Positions 54,901-62,723 of a stretch of 64,000 nucleotides of DNA are shown here, one piece after another (position 1 is the first letter of the stretch; the number at the start of each line of letters is the position of its first letter). Under the pieces are notes generated by a model. That model did no database searches. It was not told the DNA's origin and worked only from the letters and a program-made list of their open reading frames with translations. A program made the position numbers and the translations under genes. Source of the stretch: Prevotella merdae (lineage in GTDB: Bacteria > Bacteroidota > Bacteroidia > Bacteroidales > Bacteroidaceae); the NCBI RefSeq assembly GCF_900290275.1, contig NZ_LT985325.1:330756-394755 (forward strand). The letters are read 5' to 3'.

Positions 54901-56231
54901 TTGGCAATCGACACCAGTCCCTCGTTGTATTTAGAGTATAGCAGCATAAAGTGGCGCAGTTCGTCAGAGTGTTTCCTGAATTCGTAATTGAACAGCGCGC
55001 GATACATAGACAGCTGCACTAGGTGTTTCTCTTGCGGAACTGGTCTGTTAGGGTTATATTCGGGCGATGTATAGGGCACAAACTCGCCCTTGCCCGACTT
55101 CTGTTCTATTATTGTAGTGCGTCCGTCCTTCTCGTGCAAAAGGTCCAGACGTCCCTGAATGCCCAGCACATCGCTAAAGAAGGTAGGCTCAAGCACCACC
55201 GCCTTAGGGTCGTAATCGTCTACCTCCTTAGGCAGGTCCGTACCAATAAGCTTCTGTATGTTGCGTTTTTGTGCGCGTGCGTCCTGGTAAAACTTCTGCA
55301 CGGTAGGCTGGTCGTTCATGTCGTCGCACGATGTAAGGCTGATGGTGTTGGTCTTGAAAAACTCCATAATGCCTTTGCCAAACGACACGTCGCGGTTGTG
55401 CACGGTGTCGTCAAGAAAGCGTCCGGCAAGATTACCCAGATGTATGTGTACGGTGTTGGCTTGCGGTTTCAGTCGGTTCACCATGTTCACGTATGGCGAC
55501 TCGGCGTACGTCTCAAAGCACGACGCAATGGTTGTGATGTCTATCAGGTAGTCGGGTTCGTATATTATCAGTTCGGGCATGCACACGTTGTCCTCCATGC
55601 GTATGCGCACAAGGTTCAGCTGCGCCCCTTCAGTCAGAATCTGTTTTAGGTAAGTCCAGTCGCCCTTGCCGTTATGTGTAAGGTATCTGTTCTGCTGTCC
55701 GTAGCAAATCTTAAGTTCCGACGCGTTCATCTCCTCCGTAGCATAGATGTACTCGTCGTCCCACGACACCACGATGCAGCGCAGCAGGTTGATATCAAAC
55801 TTGCTCCAACGGCTTTTTCGGTCCTTCTTAGGCAAGTGTTTGGCAAGCGATGGCGGTATTGCCACATCGTAAATGCCAGCCACCAGCAAGGCTGTTGCCT
55901 TGATGTCATGCCGAAGCGACATCTTCAGTTCGTCGTTGCCTGTGTTGTGTATGCGTTCCAGTGCCTTGCGCGTGTCGTGTATCAGTATGGCCTTCTCCGT
56001 CGCAATGTTGTGTTGTTTTATAAGATAGTCAAGCTTAGCAAACATTCCGATAAAGTTGATGCTGTTGTGTGCAATGGCTTGGTTCACCACACGCTTGAAG
56101 ATGTTGCGCAGAATGGTGTATTTTTCGCGTATGGTGAAGTCGGCTGCACACACATCCTCCAGTTGGTCGAAGAATGACATGGCACAGTCGGCTGTATAGT
56201 CAATATTCTCGTTTTTATTATAATGTTCCAT
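51987..56231 (-). CDS. Dna2-like nuclease-SF1 helicase-methyltransferase fusion
   Basis: Start at 56231 (MEHYNKNENIDYTADCAMSF); 56294 would run through the promoter. 1414 aa, three parts. Residues ~340-430: RecB/Cas4-like nuclease ('GIQGRLDLLHEKDGRTTIIE' then QKSGKG, giving D...ExK). Residues ~715-1150: superfamily 1 UPF1/Dna2 helicase with 'LVIGPPGTGKTSFGLLNI', 'LAIIDESSQILEPHLIALLS', 'VLIGDHKQLPAVVQ', 'TVERYQGSQRDYIIYGF' and 'LNVAMTRARLHLLMVG'. Residues ~1240-1414: class I SAM methyltransferase with 'KMVDIGCGPATCGVALAESL', 'LEYIGVDVSEAMRIKAEEEM' and 'ALVIFNFSHFFACID'. The first ~330 residues are unrecognised. The methyltransferase end is the unusual part. The role is unknown; nucleic-acid processing or defence are plausible. 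Confidence 0.85.
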   Translation of the reverse strand: MEHYNKNENIDYTADCAMSFFDQLEDVCAADFTIREKYTILRNIFKRVVNQAIAHNSINFIGMFAKLDYLIKQHNIATEKAILIHDTRKALERIHNTGNDELKMSLRHDIKATALLVAGIYDVAIPPSLAKHLPKKDRKSRWSKFDINLLRCIVVSWDDEYIYATEEMNASELKICYGQQNRYLTHNGKGDWTYLKQILTEGAQLNLVRIRMEDNVCMPELIIYEPDYLIDITTIASCFETYAESPYVNMVNRLKPQANTVHIHLGNLAGRFLDDTVHNRDVSFGKGIMEFFKTNTISLTSCDDMNDQPTVQKFYQDARAQKRNIQKLIGTDLPKEVDDYDPKAVVLEPTFFSDVLGIQGRLDLLHEKDGRTTIIEQKSGKGEFVPYTSPEYNPNRPVPQEKHLVQLSMYRALFNYEFRKHSDELRHFMLLYSKYNEGLVSIANLPELTLRAIRMRNLLTWCDLTQGNNGIKVLEKLTPEMLNRKGVEGRLWEEWTRPELERLLKPIHNATDLERAYYFRMMQFVEREHLLSKVGNKTKDDSGFAAIWLDTIEDKRAAGNIYEELTIEQFGESHDGMVESLKLKFAEEQSADTSNFRKGDIVILYPYKEDAVPNACAQMVNRASIKEITTTGVEVVLRNSQTDKQVFDVPKGTFWAIEHDMFESSARALYSGLHSFLSASKERRNLILCQRKPTIDEHVHIRGDYGRFNTLVERAKQSRDLFLVIGPPGTGKTSFGLLNILKEELTDPHSNVILLSYTNRAVDEICSKLVESDIDFLRIGSELNCDEAYHNHLLVNRVAKCGTAREVKEVISNMRVFCATTAAMNANIHLFKIKHFDLAIIDESSQILEPHLIALLSATSGERDAIDRFVLIGDHKQLPAVVQQTAEESHVDEPMLRDIGLVDCRLSLFERLLFGFKTDNGYDPRYVYMLTRQGRMHQTIAEFANYAFYGNRLEVVPLQHQTLPCSTSCSDNGIVQLLSMRRMAFVAAQRPRTSASVKTNCIEAEMIAATVVEIYHLTKESFDESQTVGVIVPYRNQIATVRNAIDRSGIAPLHNITIDTVERYQGSQRDYIIYGFTVQQPNQLNFLTNNVFEEDGMVIDRKLNVAMTRARLHLLMVGNADILRENYTFYKLLEYAKSKASYIDVPVELYCKGEFNIHAVNDQDVDNDMMYGNNRNANLVFINYGRSDFAHGMMVYSKMEQQSIALTAAHQVDIYCHYLMPQYLENAKRMYIERMKEIMDGAIKHNGRIKMVDIGCGPATCGVALAESLKENKDCVTPLSLEYIGVDVSEAMRIKAEEEMQSLMEKSQRGKETNKREKEEMRQTDKDSNISWLFLASIDDADGLLASKDSALVIFNFSHFFACIDVETAETLASKIKNMMTTNADNDYMVVVQQSTDDDKLRSYEVFSKVLLSK

Positions 56232-56240
56232 TTCAGTATG

Positions 56241-56270
56241 CAAAGGTAGTGCAAAGCCAAGACAAGTCAA
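56241..56270 (-). promoter_or_regulatory. Promoter of the Dna2-like fusion gene
   Basis: Minus strand TTG (56270-56268), 19-bp spacer, TACCTTTG (56248-56241). The -7 box ends only 9 bp before the start codon, so the mRNA may be almost leaderless. Confidence 0.75.
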
Positions 56271-56345
56271 AAAAATCATAAGTCCATTTTCCACATCTTA
56301 TAATCTTTCTCCATAAATCTGCAATCGCAAATACAATAAAAGCCG

Positions 56346-56353
56346 TAACTTTG
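56346..56353 (+). promoter_or_regulatory. -7 box for the P-type ATPase gene
   Basis: TAACTTTG followed by CACCC. The start codon is 5 bp downstream, so the transcript may be leaderless. No ideal -33 TTG. Confidence 0.5.
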
Positions 56354-56358
56354 CACCC

Positions 56359-58257
56359 ATGGAAAAGAAGATACTGCCCGTATTGGGAATGGCATGTGCC
56401 GGATGCAGCGCCAATGTAGAGCGCAAGCTTAAGGCCATGGACGGAATAAAAAGTGTGTCGGTGTCGTTGCCCGGACGCACAGCAATGGTAGAGTACGACG
56501 AGAAGATAGTAACACCAGCCGATATGAAGCGCGAGGTTGATGCAGCCGGTTTCGAGCTGATAATCGACGAGGAGACACGTGTCGACACGCTTGAGAAAAA
56601 CTCGTATCGCCTGTTGCTTCGCCGCACGGCATTGTCGTGGCTGTTTGCTTTGCTTACCATGTCGGTGTCGATGGGATGGGTGAGTGCAGGCTCGCCCGAC
56701 GCCTCCAACCAGGTATTGCTTATCATCTGCATTGTAAATATGATTTATTGTGGACGCCAGTTCTACCTCAACGCTTGGCGTCTGCTTCTGCATCGCTCTG
56801 CCAATATGGACACGCTCGTGGCAATGTCCACATTAATGTCATTTGGCTTTAGCGTGTTCAATACCTTCTGGGGTTCCTCGTTCTGGGGCTCTCGTGGAAT
56901 AGAGTGGCACACCTATTACGACGCTTCGGTTATGATTGTAACCTTTGTGCTTACAGGCCGAAGCCTTGAGGAGCGTGCCAAGAAGTCAACAGCCTCTGCC
57001 ATACGCTCGCTTATGGGCCTTGTTCCACGCATGGCCCACATCGTAAGCAATGGCGATGTGACAGATGTTCCGCTTGCAGCCGTATCCGTAGGCGACGTGG
57101 TAGAGGTGCGCAAGGGCGAGAAGATTCCCGTCGATGGCACCTTGACAGAAGGCACAGGCTATGTAGACGAGTCGATGATATCTGGCGAACCATTGCCCGT
57201 AAGCAAGTCGACCGCAGCCCGTGTGCTTGCTGGAACAATAGTGAGCGAGGGCACATTGCGATTTCGTGCCGAACAAGTTGGCCAGCACACCATGCTTGCC
57301 AATATAATACGTATGGTGCAAGAGGCTCAGGGCTCCAAGGCTCCAGTTCAGCGGTTGGTCGACAAGGTGGCGTTGGTATTTGTTCCGTGCGTGTTGGCTG
57401 TGTCGGTGCTTACGTTCGTTTTGTGGCTATTGATTGGTGGCGAGTCTGTGTTGCCTCAGGCCCTGCTTTCTGCCATCTCAGTATTGGTAATAGCCTGTCC
57501 TTGTGCCATGGGTCTTGCCACGCCTACTGCCCTTATGGTTGGCATAGGCAAGGCGGCACAATGTGGCATACTTGTCAAGGACGCCACGGCTGTAGAGCAG
57601 ATGTGCAAGGTAGACGCGCTTGTTATAGACAAGACGGGCACGCTCACAATACCTAATAAGGATGTGGATTTCAAGTCTGCCGAGAATATTGCACTTGAGG
57701 ATCGCGAGCAACTCAAGCCTCATGCCGTTGAGGCCATAGCCATGCTTAAGGCGCGTGGCATTGAGGTGTGGATGATGAGTGGCGACAAGGAGGAAGCTGC
57801 CGCTTATTGGGCTAAAAAGGTTGGCATAGACCATTGGAAAAGTTGCTGTATGCCTCAAGACAAGGAGGACATTGTACGTCATTTGCAACTTCAAGGCAAG
57901 ACGGTGGCAATGGTGGGCGACGGCATTAACGATTCGCAGGCTCTTGCTCTTGCCGATGTCAGCATAGCCATGGCACGTGGCACCGATGTGGCCATGGATG
58001 TGGCTCAGGTTACGCTCATGGGCGACGATCTGCGCCGCATAGCCGATGCTTGTCGTCTGTCGCACAACACCGTAGCCATGATACGTCAGAATCTGTTCTG
58101 GGCATTCGTCTATAATATAATATGTATTCCTTTGGCGGCTGGTGCCTTGCGCTTGTTTGGTGTCGACTTCCAGATAACGCCAATGTGGGCAAGTGCGCTC
58201 ATGGCCATGTCGAGCGTCAGCGTGGTTACCAATAGCCTAAGGCTATCGAAGTCTTAA
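56359..58257 (+). CDS. Cu-type heavy-metal P-type ATPase lacking an N-domain
   Basis: 632 aa. N-terminal heavy-metal-binding domain 'LGMACAGCSANVERKL' (CxxC at 13-16), eight likely membrane helices, the actuator loop with 'DESMISGEPLPVSKS' and the copper-type 'VIACPCAMGLATPTALM'. The phosphorylation site is Asp424 (DKTGTLT). Then only about 45 residues precede the 'MMSGDKEEA' segment (Ser474-Asp476), where ~140 are usual. The ATP-binding N-domain with its SEHPLA/HP motif is absent, and no HP pair is found in that region. 'MVGDGINDSQALALADVSIA' is intact. A copper exporter in overall plan; whether it can bind ATP normally is open. Confidence 0.87.
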   Translation: MEKKILPVLGMACAGCSANVERKLKAMDGIKSVSVSLPGRTAMVEYDEKIVTPADMKREVDAAGFELIIDEETRVDTLEKNSYRLLLRRTALSWLFALLTMSVSMGWVSAGSPDASNQVLLIICIVNMIYCGRQFYLNAWRLLLHRSANMDTLVAMSTLMSFGFSVFNTFWGSSFWGSRGIEWHTYYDASVMIVTFVLTGRSLEERAKKSTASAIRSLMGLVPRMAHIVSNGDVTDVPLAAVSVGDVVEVRKGEKIPVDGTLTEGTGYVDESMISGEPLPVSKSTAARVLAGTIVSEGTLRFRAEQVGQHTMLANIIRMVQEAQGSKAPVQRLVDKVALVFVPCVLAVSVLTFVLWLLIGGESVLPQALLSAISVLVIACPCAMGLATPTALMVGIGKAAQCGILVKDATAVEQMCKVDALVIDKTGTLTIPNKDVDFKSAENIALEDREQLKPHAVEAIAMLKARGIEVWMMSGDKEEAAAYWAKKVGIDHWKSCCMPQDKEDIVRHLQLQGKTVAMVGDGINDSQALALADVSIAMARGTDVAMDVAQVTLMGDDLRRIADACRLSHNTVAMIRQNLFWAFVYNIICIPLAAGALRLFGVDFQITPMWASALMAMSSVSVVTNSLRLSKS

Positions 58258-58394
58258 GAATAATAAAAAGACGGGTGATTCCCTCATAAAATGTGAGTGG
58301 CAGAGTTGTGCCGATATTTTTTTAGTCACTATACCATTACGAACAAGATAAAAGTTGTATCTTTGTACAAACTTTAAACCATTAATTATAGAAT

Positions 58395-59264
58395 ATGAAC
58401 TTTTTTAGAGCCTTGTTCGGTGGAAACAAATCCAAGAAAGAAGAGAAACCGAACGAAAGCAAGAACTTCGACGTGTTAAAATATGATGGTGTTCGAGCTC
58501 TCAAGCAGCATCAGTTCGATTATGCTGTGCAATGCTTTGTCCACGCATTGCAGCTGAAAAGCGACGATTTGGAATGTCGCGACTATCTGTCTCAAGCTTA
58601 TATCGCTTTGGGCGACTTGTCTCAGGCATACGAGCAGTTGCAGCTCATAGCCGATGCACGTCCTGATAATGTAGCCGTATTGTTGCGCTTGGCCGACGTT
58701 GCCTATATGATGGAGAATTACACAGCTATGGCAGATGTTGCAGAGAAGGCTTTGCTTGTCGACGACAATAATGTGCAGATTTACTACTATTATGCCAAGG
58801 CTTGCCGTGGACTGGGCGACCTTACCAATGCCATTGCAATGTTGACCAAGGCATTAAAGCTTAAGGATGACTTTGACACAGCCCGCTTGTTGCGTGGAGA
58901 GGTATTGCTCGAGAATGGCGATACTGATGAGGCTAACGTGGATGCCGACATATTGCTTGCACGCATAGAGGGCAACGAAGACGTATGCTTGCTTAAGGCA
59001 CGTGTGCTTAAGGCTAAGGGCGATGCTGCCAATGCCGAGAATATGTACAATAAGGTTTTAGAGGCCAATCCTTTCTGCATAGAGGCATTTGCCGAACGTG
59101 CTATAGTACGTCGCCAACAAGGCAATGAGGACGGAGCTAAGGACGACGAGGCTACTGCCGAAGAGATGAGGGCATCGGCACCACAAGCCGACGAAGGCAT
59201 TGAGCAGAAGATAAAAGAAAAGATGCAACAAGCCGACCCTTATAAGGTGTTTAATAACGATTGA
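58395..59264 (+). CDS. Tetratricopeptide repeat protein
   Basis: 289 aa, no signal peptide. Start 'MNFFRALFGGNKSKKEEK' then about six TPR units, e.g. 'LKQHQFDYAVQCFVHALQLK', 'YIALGDLSQAYEQLQLIADA', 'YAKACRGLGDLTNAIAMLTK' and 'MYNKVLEANPFCIEAFAERA'. The Gly-rich start after MNFF may bind the membrane. Acidic tail ('DDEATAEEMRASAPQADEGI'). A protein-interaction scaffold of unknown partner. A -7 box TATCTTTG lies at 58358-58365. It is followed by the aromatic-operon promoter, so it is a separate unit. Confidence 0.85.
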   Translation: MNFFRALFGGNKSKKEEKPNESKNFDVLKYDGVRALKQHQFDYAVQCFVHALQLKSDDLECRDYLSQAYIALGDLSQAYEQLQLIADARPDNVAVLLRLADVAYMMENYTAMADVAEKALLVDDNNVQIYYYYAKACRGLGDLTNAIAMLTKALKLKDDFDTARLLRGEVLLENGDTDEANVDADILLARIEGNEDVCLLKARVLKAKGDAANAENMYNKVLEANPFCIEAFAERAIVRRQQGNEDGAKDDEATAEEMRASAPQADEGIEQKIKEKMQQADPYKVFNND

Positions 59265-59307
59265 TAAGCTAAACTTCAACTTTTATTGACATTTTATCGT
59301 AAATTAT

Positions 59308-59338
59308 TTGCACGTAACAAAAAAATGTTATACATTTG
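59308..59338 (+). promoter_or_regulatory. Promoter of the aromatic amino-acid operon
   Basis: TTG (59308-59310), 20-bp spacer, TACATTTG (59331-59338). It lies 50 bp before the leader peptide at 59389, which sets the start of the attenuated transcript. Confidence 0.85.
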
Positions 59339-59388
59339 CACACATCAAATAACAATATAAACAAATAGAATAAATAATCAACAAAGTT

Positions 59389-59466
59389 ATGAATAAGTCA
59401 TACGCATATATTTACCGATTTTACTTTTACTTTACAAGGAATTGTGAAGCGGTGAGTTGTGCATGA
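59389..59466 (+). CDS. Tyr/Phe-rich leader peptide of the phe/tyr operon
   Basis: A 25-aa frame MNKSYAYIYRFYFYFTRNCE then AVSCA. Residues 5-15 hold five Tyr and three Phe in eleven positions. It lies between the operon promoter and a terminator hairpin, directly before prephenate dehydratase. This is the textbook layout of a leader for ribosome-mediated attenuation: when charged tRNA-Tyr or tRNA-Phe is short, the ribosome stalls in this run. The peptide overlaps the antiterminator arm (59443-59452), as a control region should. Eight such codons in eleven are very unlikely by chance. Confidence 0.88.
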   Translation: MNKSYAYIYRFYFYFTRNCEAVSCA

Positions 59467-59546
59467 TATTCAACTTAAGGTTAGAGAGTGTATAAAAATA
59501 TACGAGCCCCGCTTCACAGAATAGTGAAAGCGGGGCTTTTTGTTTT
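59443..59546 (+). promoter_or_regulatory. Transcription attenuator (antiterminator and terminator) of the phe/tyr operon
   Basis: Two competing structures share one strand. Antiterminator: TGTGAAGCGG (59443-59452) is exactly complementary to CCGCTTCACA (59509-59518). Terminator: AGCCCCGCTTCAC (59505-59517) pairs with GTGAAAGCGGGGCT (59524-59537, one bulged A), loop AGAATA, then TTTTTGTTTT. A ribosome stalled at the Tyr/Phe codons would leave 59443-59452 free to form the antiterminator; a ribosome that reaches the stop at 59464 would cover it and allow the terminator. Confidence 0.88.
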
Positions 59547-59580
59547 ACAAGTAGCTTAGTCTACCGGTCAACTGATAAAT

Positions 59581-60411
59581 ATGAAAAGAATAGCTATACA
59601 GGGTTTTAAAGGCTCATTCCACGATATTGCCGCTCACCAATACTTCAGTGGCGAACAGATACAGCTGATATGCTGCGCCACCTTCGAGCAAGTGTACGAG
59701 AATATGCGACGCGACCCAACCGTTATTGGTATGACGGCAATAGAGAATACCATAGCTGGTAGTCTTCTTCACAACTACGAGCTTCTGCGTGAGTCGGGTG
59801 CAACAGTAGTGGGTGAGCACAAACTACATATTGAGCATTGCATCTGTTGCTTGCCAGACGACGATTGGTCTACTGTAACCGAGGTTCATTCACATCCAGT
59901 GGCTCTTGCACAGTGTAATGCCTTCCTATCCAATCATCCCGACATCAAGGCTGTTGAGGCTGAGGATACAGCTGGTTCGGCAGAATACATTGCCAAGTAC
60001 AATTGCAAGGGATGGGCTGCCATATGCAACGCTTCTGCTGCAAAGATGTATGGACTTAAGATTCTGCAAGACCAGATACAGGACAACAAGCACAACTTTA
60101 CGCGTTTTCTCGTAGTGTCAAATCCTAACAAGGCCGACTTCCTTCGTCCATTGGAGAAGGCTAATAAGGCAAGCATCGTCTTTCATGTTGCCCATGAGGA
60201 AGGATCGCTGTCAAAGGTACTCACTATTCTCTCGTTCTATGGCATCAACCTCACAAAGATACAGTCGTTGCCAGTAATAGGATGCGAGTGGGAATACCTG
60301 TTCTATGTAGACCTGACGTTCGACAACTTGACAAGATACCGACAGAGCATTGACGCGATAATACCGCTTACTCGCTCGCTTAAGATACTTGGAGAATATG
60401 AAGCGCGCTAA
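59581..60411 (+). CDS. pheA: Prephenate dehydratase
   Basis: 276 aa. Converts prephenate to phenylpyruvate, the committed step to phenylalanine. The catalytic domain shows 'TAIENTIAGSLLHNYELL', 'EDTAGSAEYIAKYN' and the Thr-Arg-Phe in 'KHNFTRFLVVSNP', all family hallmarks. The C-terminal ACT domain ('EEGSLSKVLTILSFYGINLT' then KIQSLP) should bind phenylalanine for feedback inhibition. It is a single-function enzyme, since the chorismate mutase is fused to DAHP synthase downstream. First structural gene of the attenuated operon. Confidence 0.95.
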   Translation: MKRIAIQGFKGSFHDIAAHQYFSGEQIQLICCATFEQVYENMRRDPTVIGMTAIENTIAGSLLHNYELLRESGATVVGEHKLHIEHCICCLPDDDWSTVTEVHSHPVALAQCNAFLSNHPDIKAVEAEDTAGSAEYIAKYNCKGWAAICNASAAKMYGLKILQDQIQDNKHNFTRFLVVSNPNKADFLRPLEKANKASIVFHVAHEEGSLSKVLTILSFYGINLTKIQSLPVIGCEWEYLFYVDLTFDNLTRYRQSIDAIIPLTRSLKILGEYEAR

Positions 60412-60461
60412 GCACGCTCAAAACTCAAAACTCAAAACTCACAATTCAAAACTCAAAACTT
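60412..60461. repeat. AACTCAAAACTC spacer repeat
   Basis: Five CAAAACTCA-type units between pheA and the aminotransferase gene, the same family as 62724-62907 and as the repeats in the helicase gene. Confidence 0.65.
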
Positions 60462-61637
60462 ATGAAAATACAACCCGCCGACCGACTATCGTTGGTTCAA
60501 GAATATTACTTCTCACGCAAACTCAAGGAGGTTGCAAAGTTGAACGCTGAGGGTAAGGATATTATATCCCTTGCCATCGGTTCGCCAGATATGCCGCCAT
60601 CGCAGCAGACAATAGACAAGCTATGTGAGGTGGCTTCAAAGCCTGAAGCTCATGGCTATCAGCCCACTATGGGTACACCCGAATTGCGTGAGGCTATGGC
60701 TGGTTTCTACAAGCGTTGGTACAATGTAGATGTAGACCCCAAGACAGAAGTGCAGCCGCTTATTGGCTCTAAGGAGGGTATATTGCATGTTACACTTGCC
60801 TTTGTCAATCCTGGCGAACAGGTGCTTGTGCCTAATCCTGGTTATCCCACATACACATCCTTGAGCAAGATACTTGGAGCCGAGATAGTGAACTACAACT
60901 TGCGTGATGACAACGGATGGCAACCCGACTTTGACGAGCTTGAGAACATGGATCTGTCGCGTGTGCGCCTTATGTGGACCAATTATCCCAACATGCCAAC
61001 CGGAGGCAATGCCCGCCGTGAGACATATGAGCGACTTGTGGCTTTTGCCAAGAAGCACAACATTGTGGTGGTTAACGACAATCCCTATTCGTTCATCCTT
61101 AACGACAAGCCAATGTCGCTGCTTCAGGTTCCGGGCGCTAAGGACTGTTGTATAGAGTTCAACTCAATGTCGAAGAGTCATAATATGCCGGGTTGGCGTG
61201 TAGGTATGTGCGTGTCTAATCCAACATTCATATCATGGATATTGAAGATAAAGAGCAATATCGACTCGGGTACATTCCGTGGCATACAGCTTGCAGCTGC
61301 CGAGGCTTATAATACCAATACTCCCGAATGGCACCGCGAGGCTAACATCACCACATATCGTCGCCGCCGCGATATAGCCGAGCAGATAATGACAGAACTC
61401 GATTGTACGTTCGATCCTAATCAGGTTGGCATGTTCCTATGGGGCAAGATACCTGATAAGTATAAGGATTGCGAGGAGCTTACAGAGCGTGTGCTGCATG
61501 AGGCAAGGGTGTTTATCACACCTGGCTTTATTTTCGGTAGCAACGGACAACGCTACATCCGTATCAGTCTTTGCGCAAAGGATGAGAAGATACAGGAGGC
61601 ATTGGAGAGAGTGAAATTAATGAATGACAATAAGTAA
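60462..61637 (+). CDS. Class I/II PLP-dependent aminotransferase
   Basis: 391 aa. PLP lysine lies in 'EFNSMSKSHNMPGWRVGM', the Asp that contacts the ring nitrogen in 'VVVNDNPYSFI', and the terminal Arg in 'GQRYIRISLCAK'. 'ISLAIGSPDMPPSQQTI' is the usual N-terminal motif. Its place between prephenate dehydratase and DAHP synthase/chorismate mutase, ahead of prephenate dehydrogenase, suggests it makes Phe and Tyr from phenylpyruvate and 4-hydroxyphenylpyruvate. It could instead be called an aspartate or LL-diaminopimelate-type aminotransferase by sequence alone; linkage favours an aromatic role. Confidence 0.88.
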   Translation: MKIQPADRLSLVQEYYFSRKLKEVAKLNAEGKDIISLAIGSPDMPPSQQTIDKLCEVASKPEAHGYQPTMGTPELREAMAGFYKRWYNVDVDPKTEVQPLIGSKEGILHVTLAFVNPGEQVLVPNPGYPTYTSLSKILGAEIVNYNLRDDNGWQPDFDELENMDLSRVRLMWTNYPNMPTGGNARRETYERLVAFAKKHNIVVVNDNPYSFILNDKPMSLLQVPGAKDCCIEFNSMSKSHNMPGWRVGMCVSNPTFISWILKIKSNIDSGTFRGIQLAAAEAYNTNTPEWHREANITTYRRRRDIAEQIMTELDCTFDPNQVGMFLWGKIPDKYKDCEELTERVLHEARVFITPGFIFGSNGQRYIRISLCAKDEKIQEALERVKLMNDNK

Positions 61638-61651
61638 AAAATTATACGACT

Positions 61652-62719
61652 ATGGATTTAGAATTACAGCCTTTAAACCTACCGAGTGACAATCCACGCC
61701 CATTCGTAATTGCCGGACCATGTTCGGCTGAAACTGAAGAGCAAGTTATTACAACAGCCAAGCAACTTAAGAAACTTGGATGCCATATGTTTCGTGCTGG
61801 TATTTGGAAACCGCGTACCAAGCCGGGTGGTTTTGAAGGCAATGGCGAGGCTGCTTTGCCTTGGATGAAACAGGTTAAGGAAGAGACGGGTATGCTCACA
61901 GCTACTGAGGTGGCAACACCTGAGCATGTGGAACTCGCCTTGAAGTATGGCATCGATATACTTTGGATTGGTGCTCGTACCTCTGCCAATCCGTTTGCCA
62001 TGCAGGCTCTTGCTGACAGCCTTAAGGGTGTAGACGTACCTGTATTTGTAAAGAACCCTGTAAACCCCGACCTTGAATTGTGGATTGGTGCCATGGAACG
62101 TATCAACCAGGCGGGTATCAAACGTATGGCTGCCATACATCGAGGCTTCTCAAGCTTCGACAAGAAAATATACCGCAACCTTCCTATGTGGCAGATTCCT
62201 ATCGAGCTGCGCCGACGCATCCCAGAGTTGCCTATAATCTGCGACCCAAGTCATATAGGTGGACGTCGCGAACTTGTAGCTCCTCTTTGCCAACAGGCAA
62301 TGGACCTGGGCTTTGATGGATTGATGGTGGAGAGCCATTGCTCGCCAGACAATGCATGGAGCGATGCCAAACAGCAGGTAACGCCAGATGTACTCGACTA
62401 CATCTTAGGCCTGCTTGTTGTGCGCGACGAGACTGTTACAACTGAGGGAATACACGAATTGCGCAAGCAGATTGACGAGCTTGACAACAATCTTATGGAC
62501 CTTCTTGCCAAGCGTATGCGTGTGTGTCGCGAGATTGGACAGTATAAGAAGGAGCATAATATGACTATCCTCCAGACTGGTCGATACAACGAGATTCTCG
62601 ACAAGCGTGGTGCGCAAGGCTCGCTCTGCGGTATGGACTCCGATTTTGTTAAAGAGATATTCGAGCATATACACGAGGAGTCGGTAAGACAGCAGATGGA
62701 GATTATTAATCAGAAGTAA
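61652..62719 (+). CDS. Bifunctional DAHP synthase-chorismate mutase
   Basis: 355 aa, a known fusion. Residues ~15-255 are a type I-beta (KDO8PS-like) DAHP synthase: 'RPFVIAGPCSAETEEQVITT', 'MFRAGIWKPRTKPGGFEGNG', 'LPIICDPSHIGGRRELV' and 'GFDGLMVESHCSPDNAWSDA'. Residues ~265-350 are an AroQ-type chorismate mutase: 'ELRKQIDELDNNLMDLLAKR', 'MRVCREIGQYKKEHNM', 'HIHEESVRQQME'. The enzyme therefore controls both entry to the shikimate pathway and chorismate-to-prephenate conversion. In such fusions the mutase domain mediates prephenate feedback. Confidence 0.95.
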   Translation: MDLELQPLNLPSDNPRPFVIAGPCSAETEEQVITTAKQLKKLGCHMFRAGIWKPRTKPGGFEGNGEAALPWMKQVKEETGMLTATEVATPEHVELALKYGIDILWIGARTSANPFAMQALADSLKGVDVPVFVKNPVNPDLELWIGAMERINQAGIKRMAAIHRGFSSFDKKIYRNLPMWQIPIELRRRIPELPIICDPSHIGGRRELVAPLCQQAMDLGFDGLMVESHCSPDNAWSDAKQQVTPDVLDYILGLLVVRDETVTTEGIHELRKQIDELDNNLMDLLAKRMRVCREIGQYKKEHNMTILQTGRYNEILDKRGAQGSLCGMDSDFVKEIFEHIHEESVRQQMEIINQK

Positions 62720-62723
62720 TACG

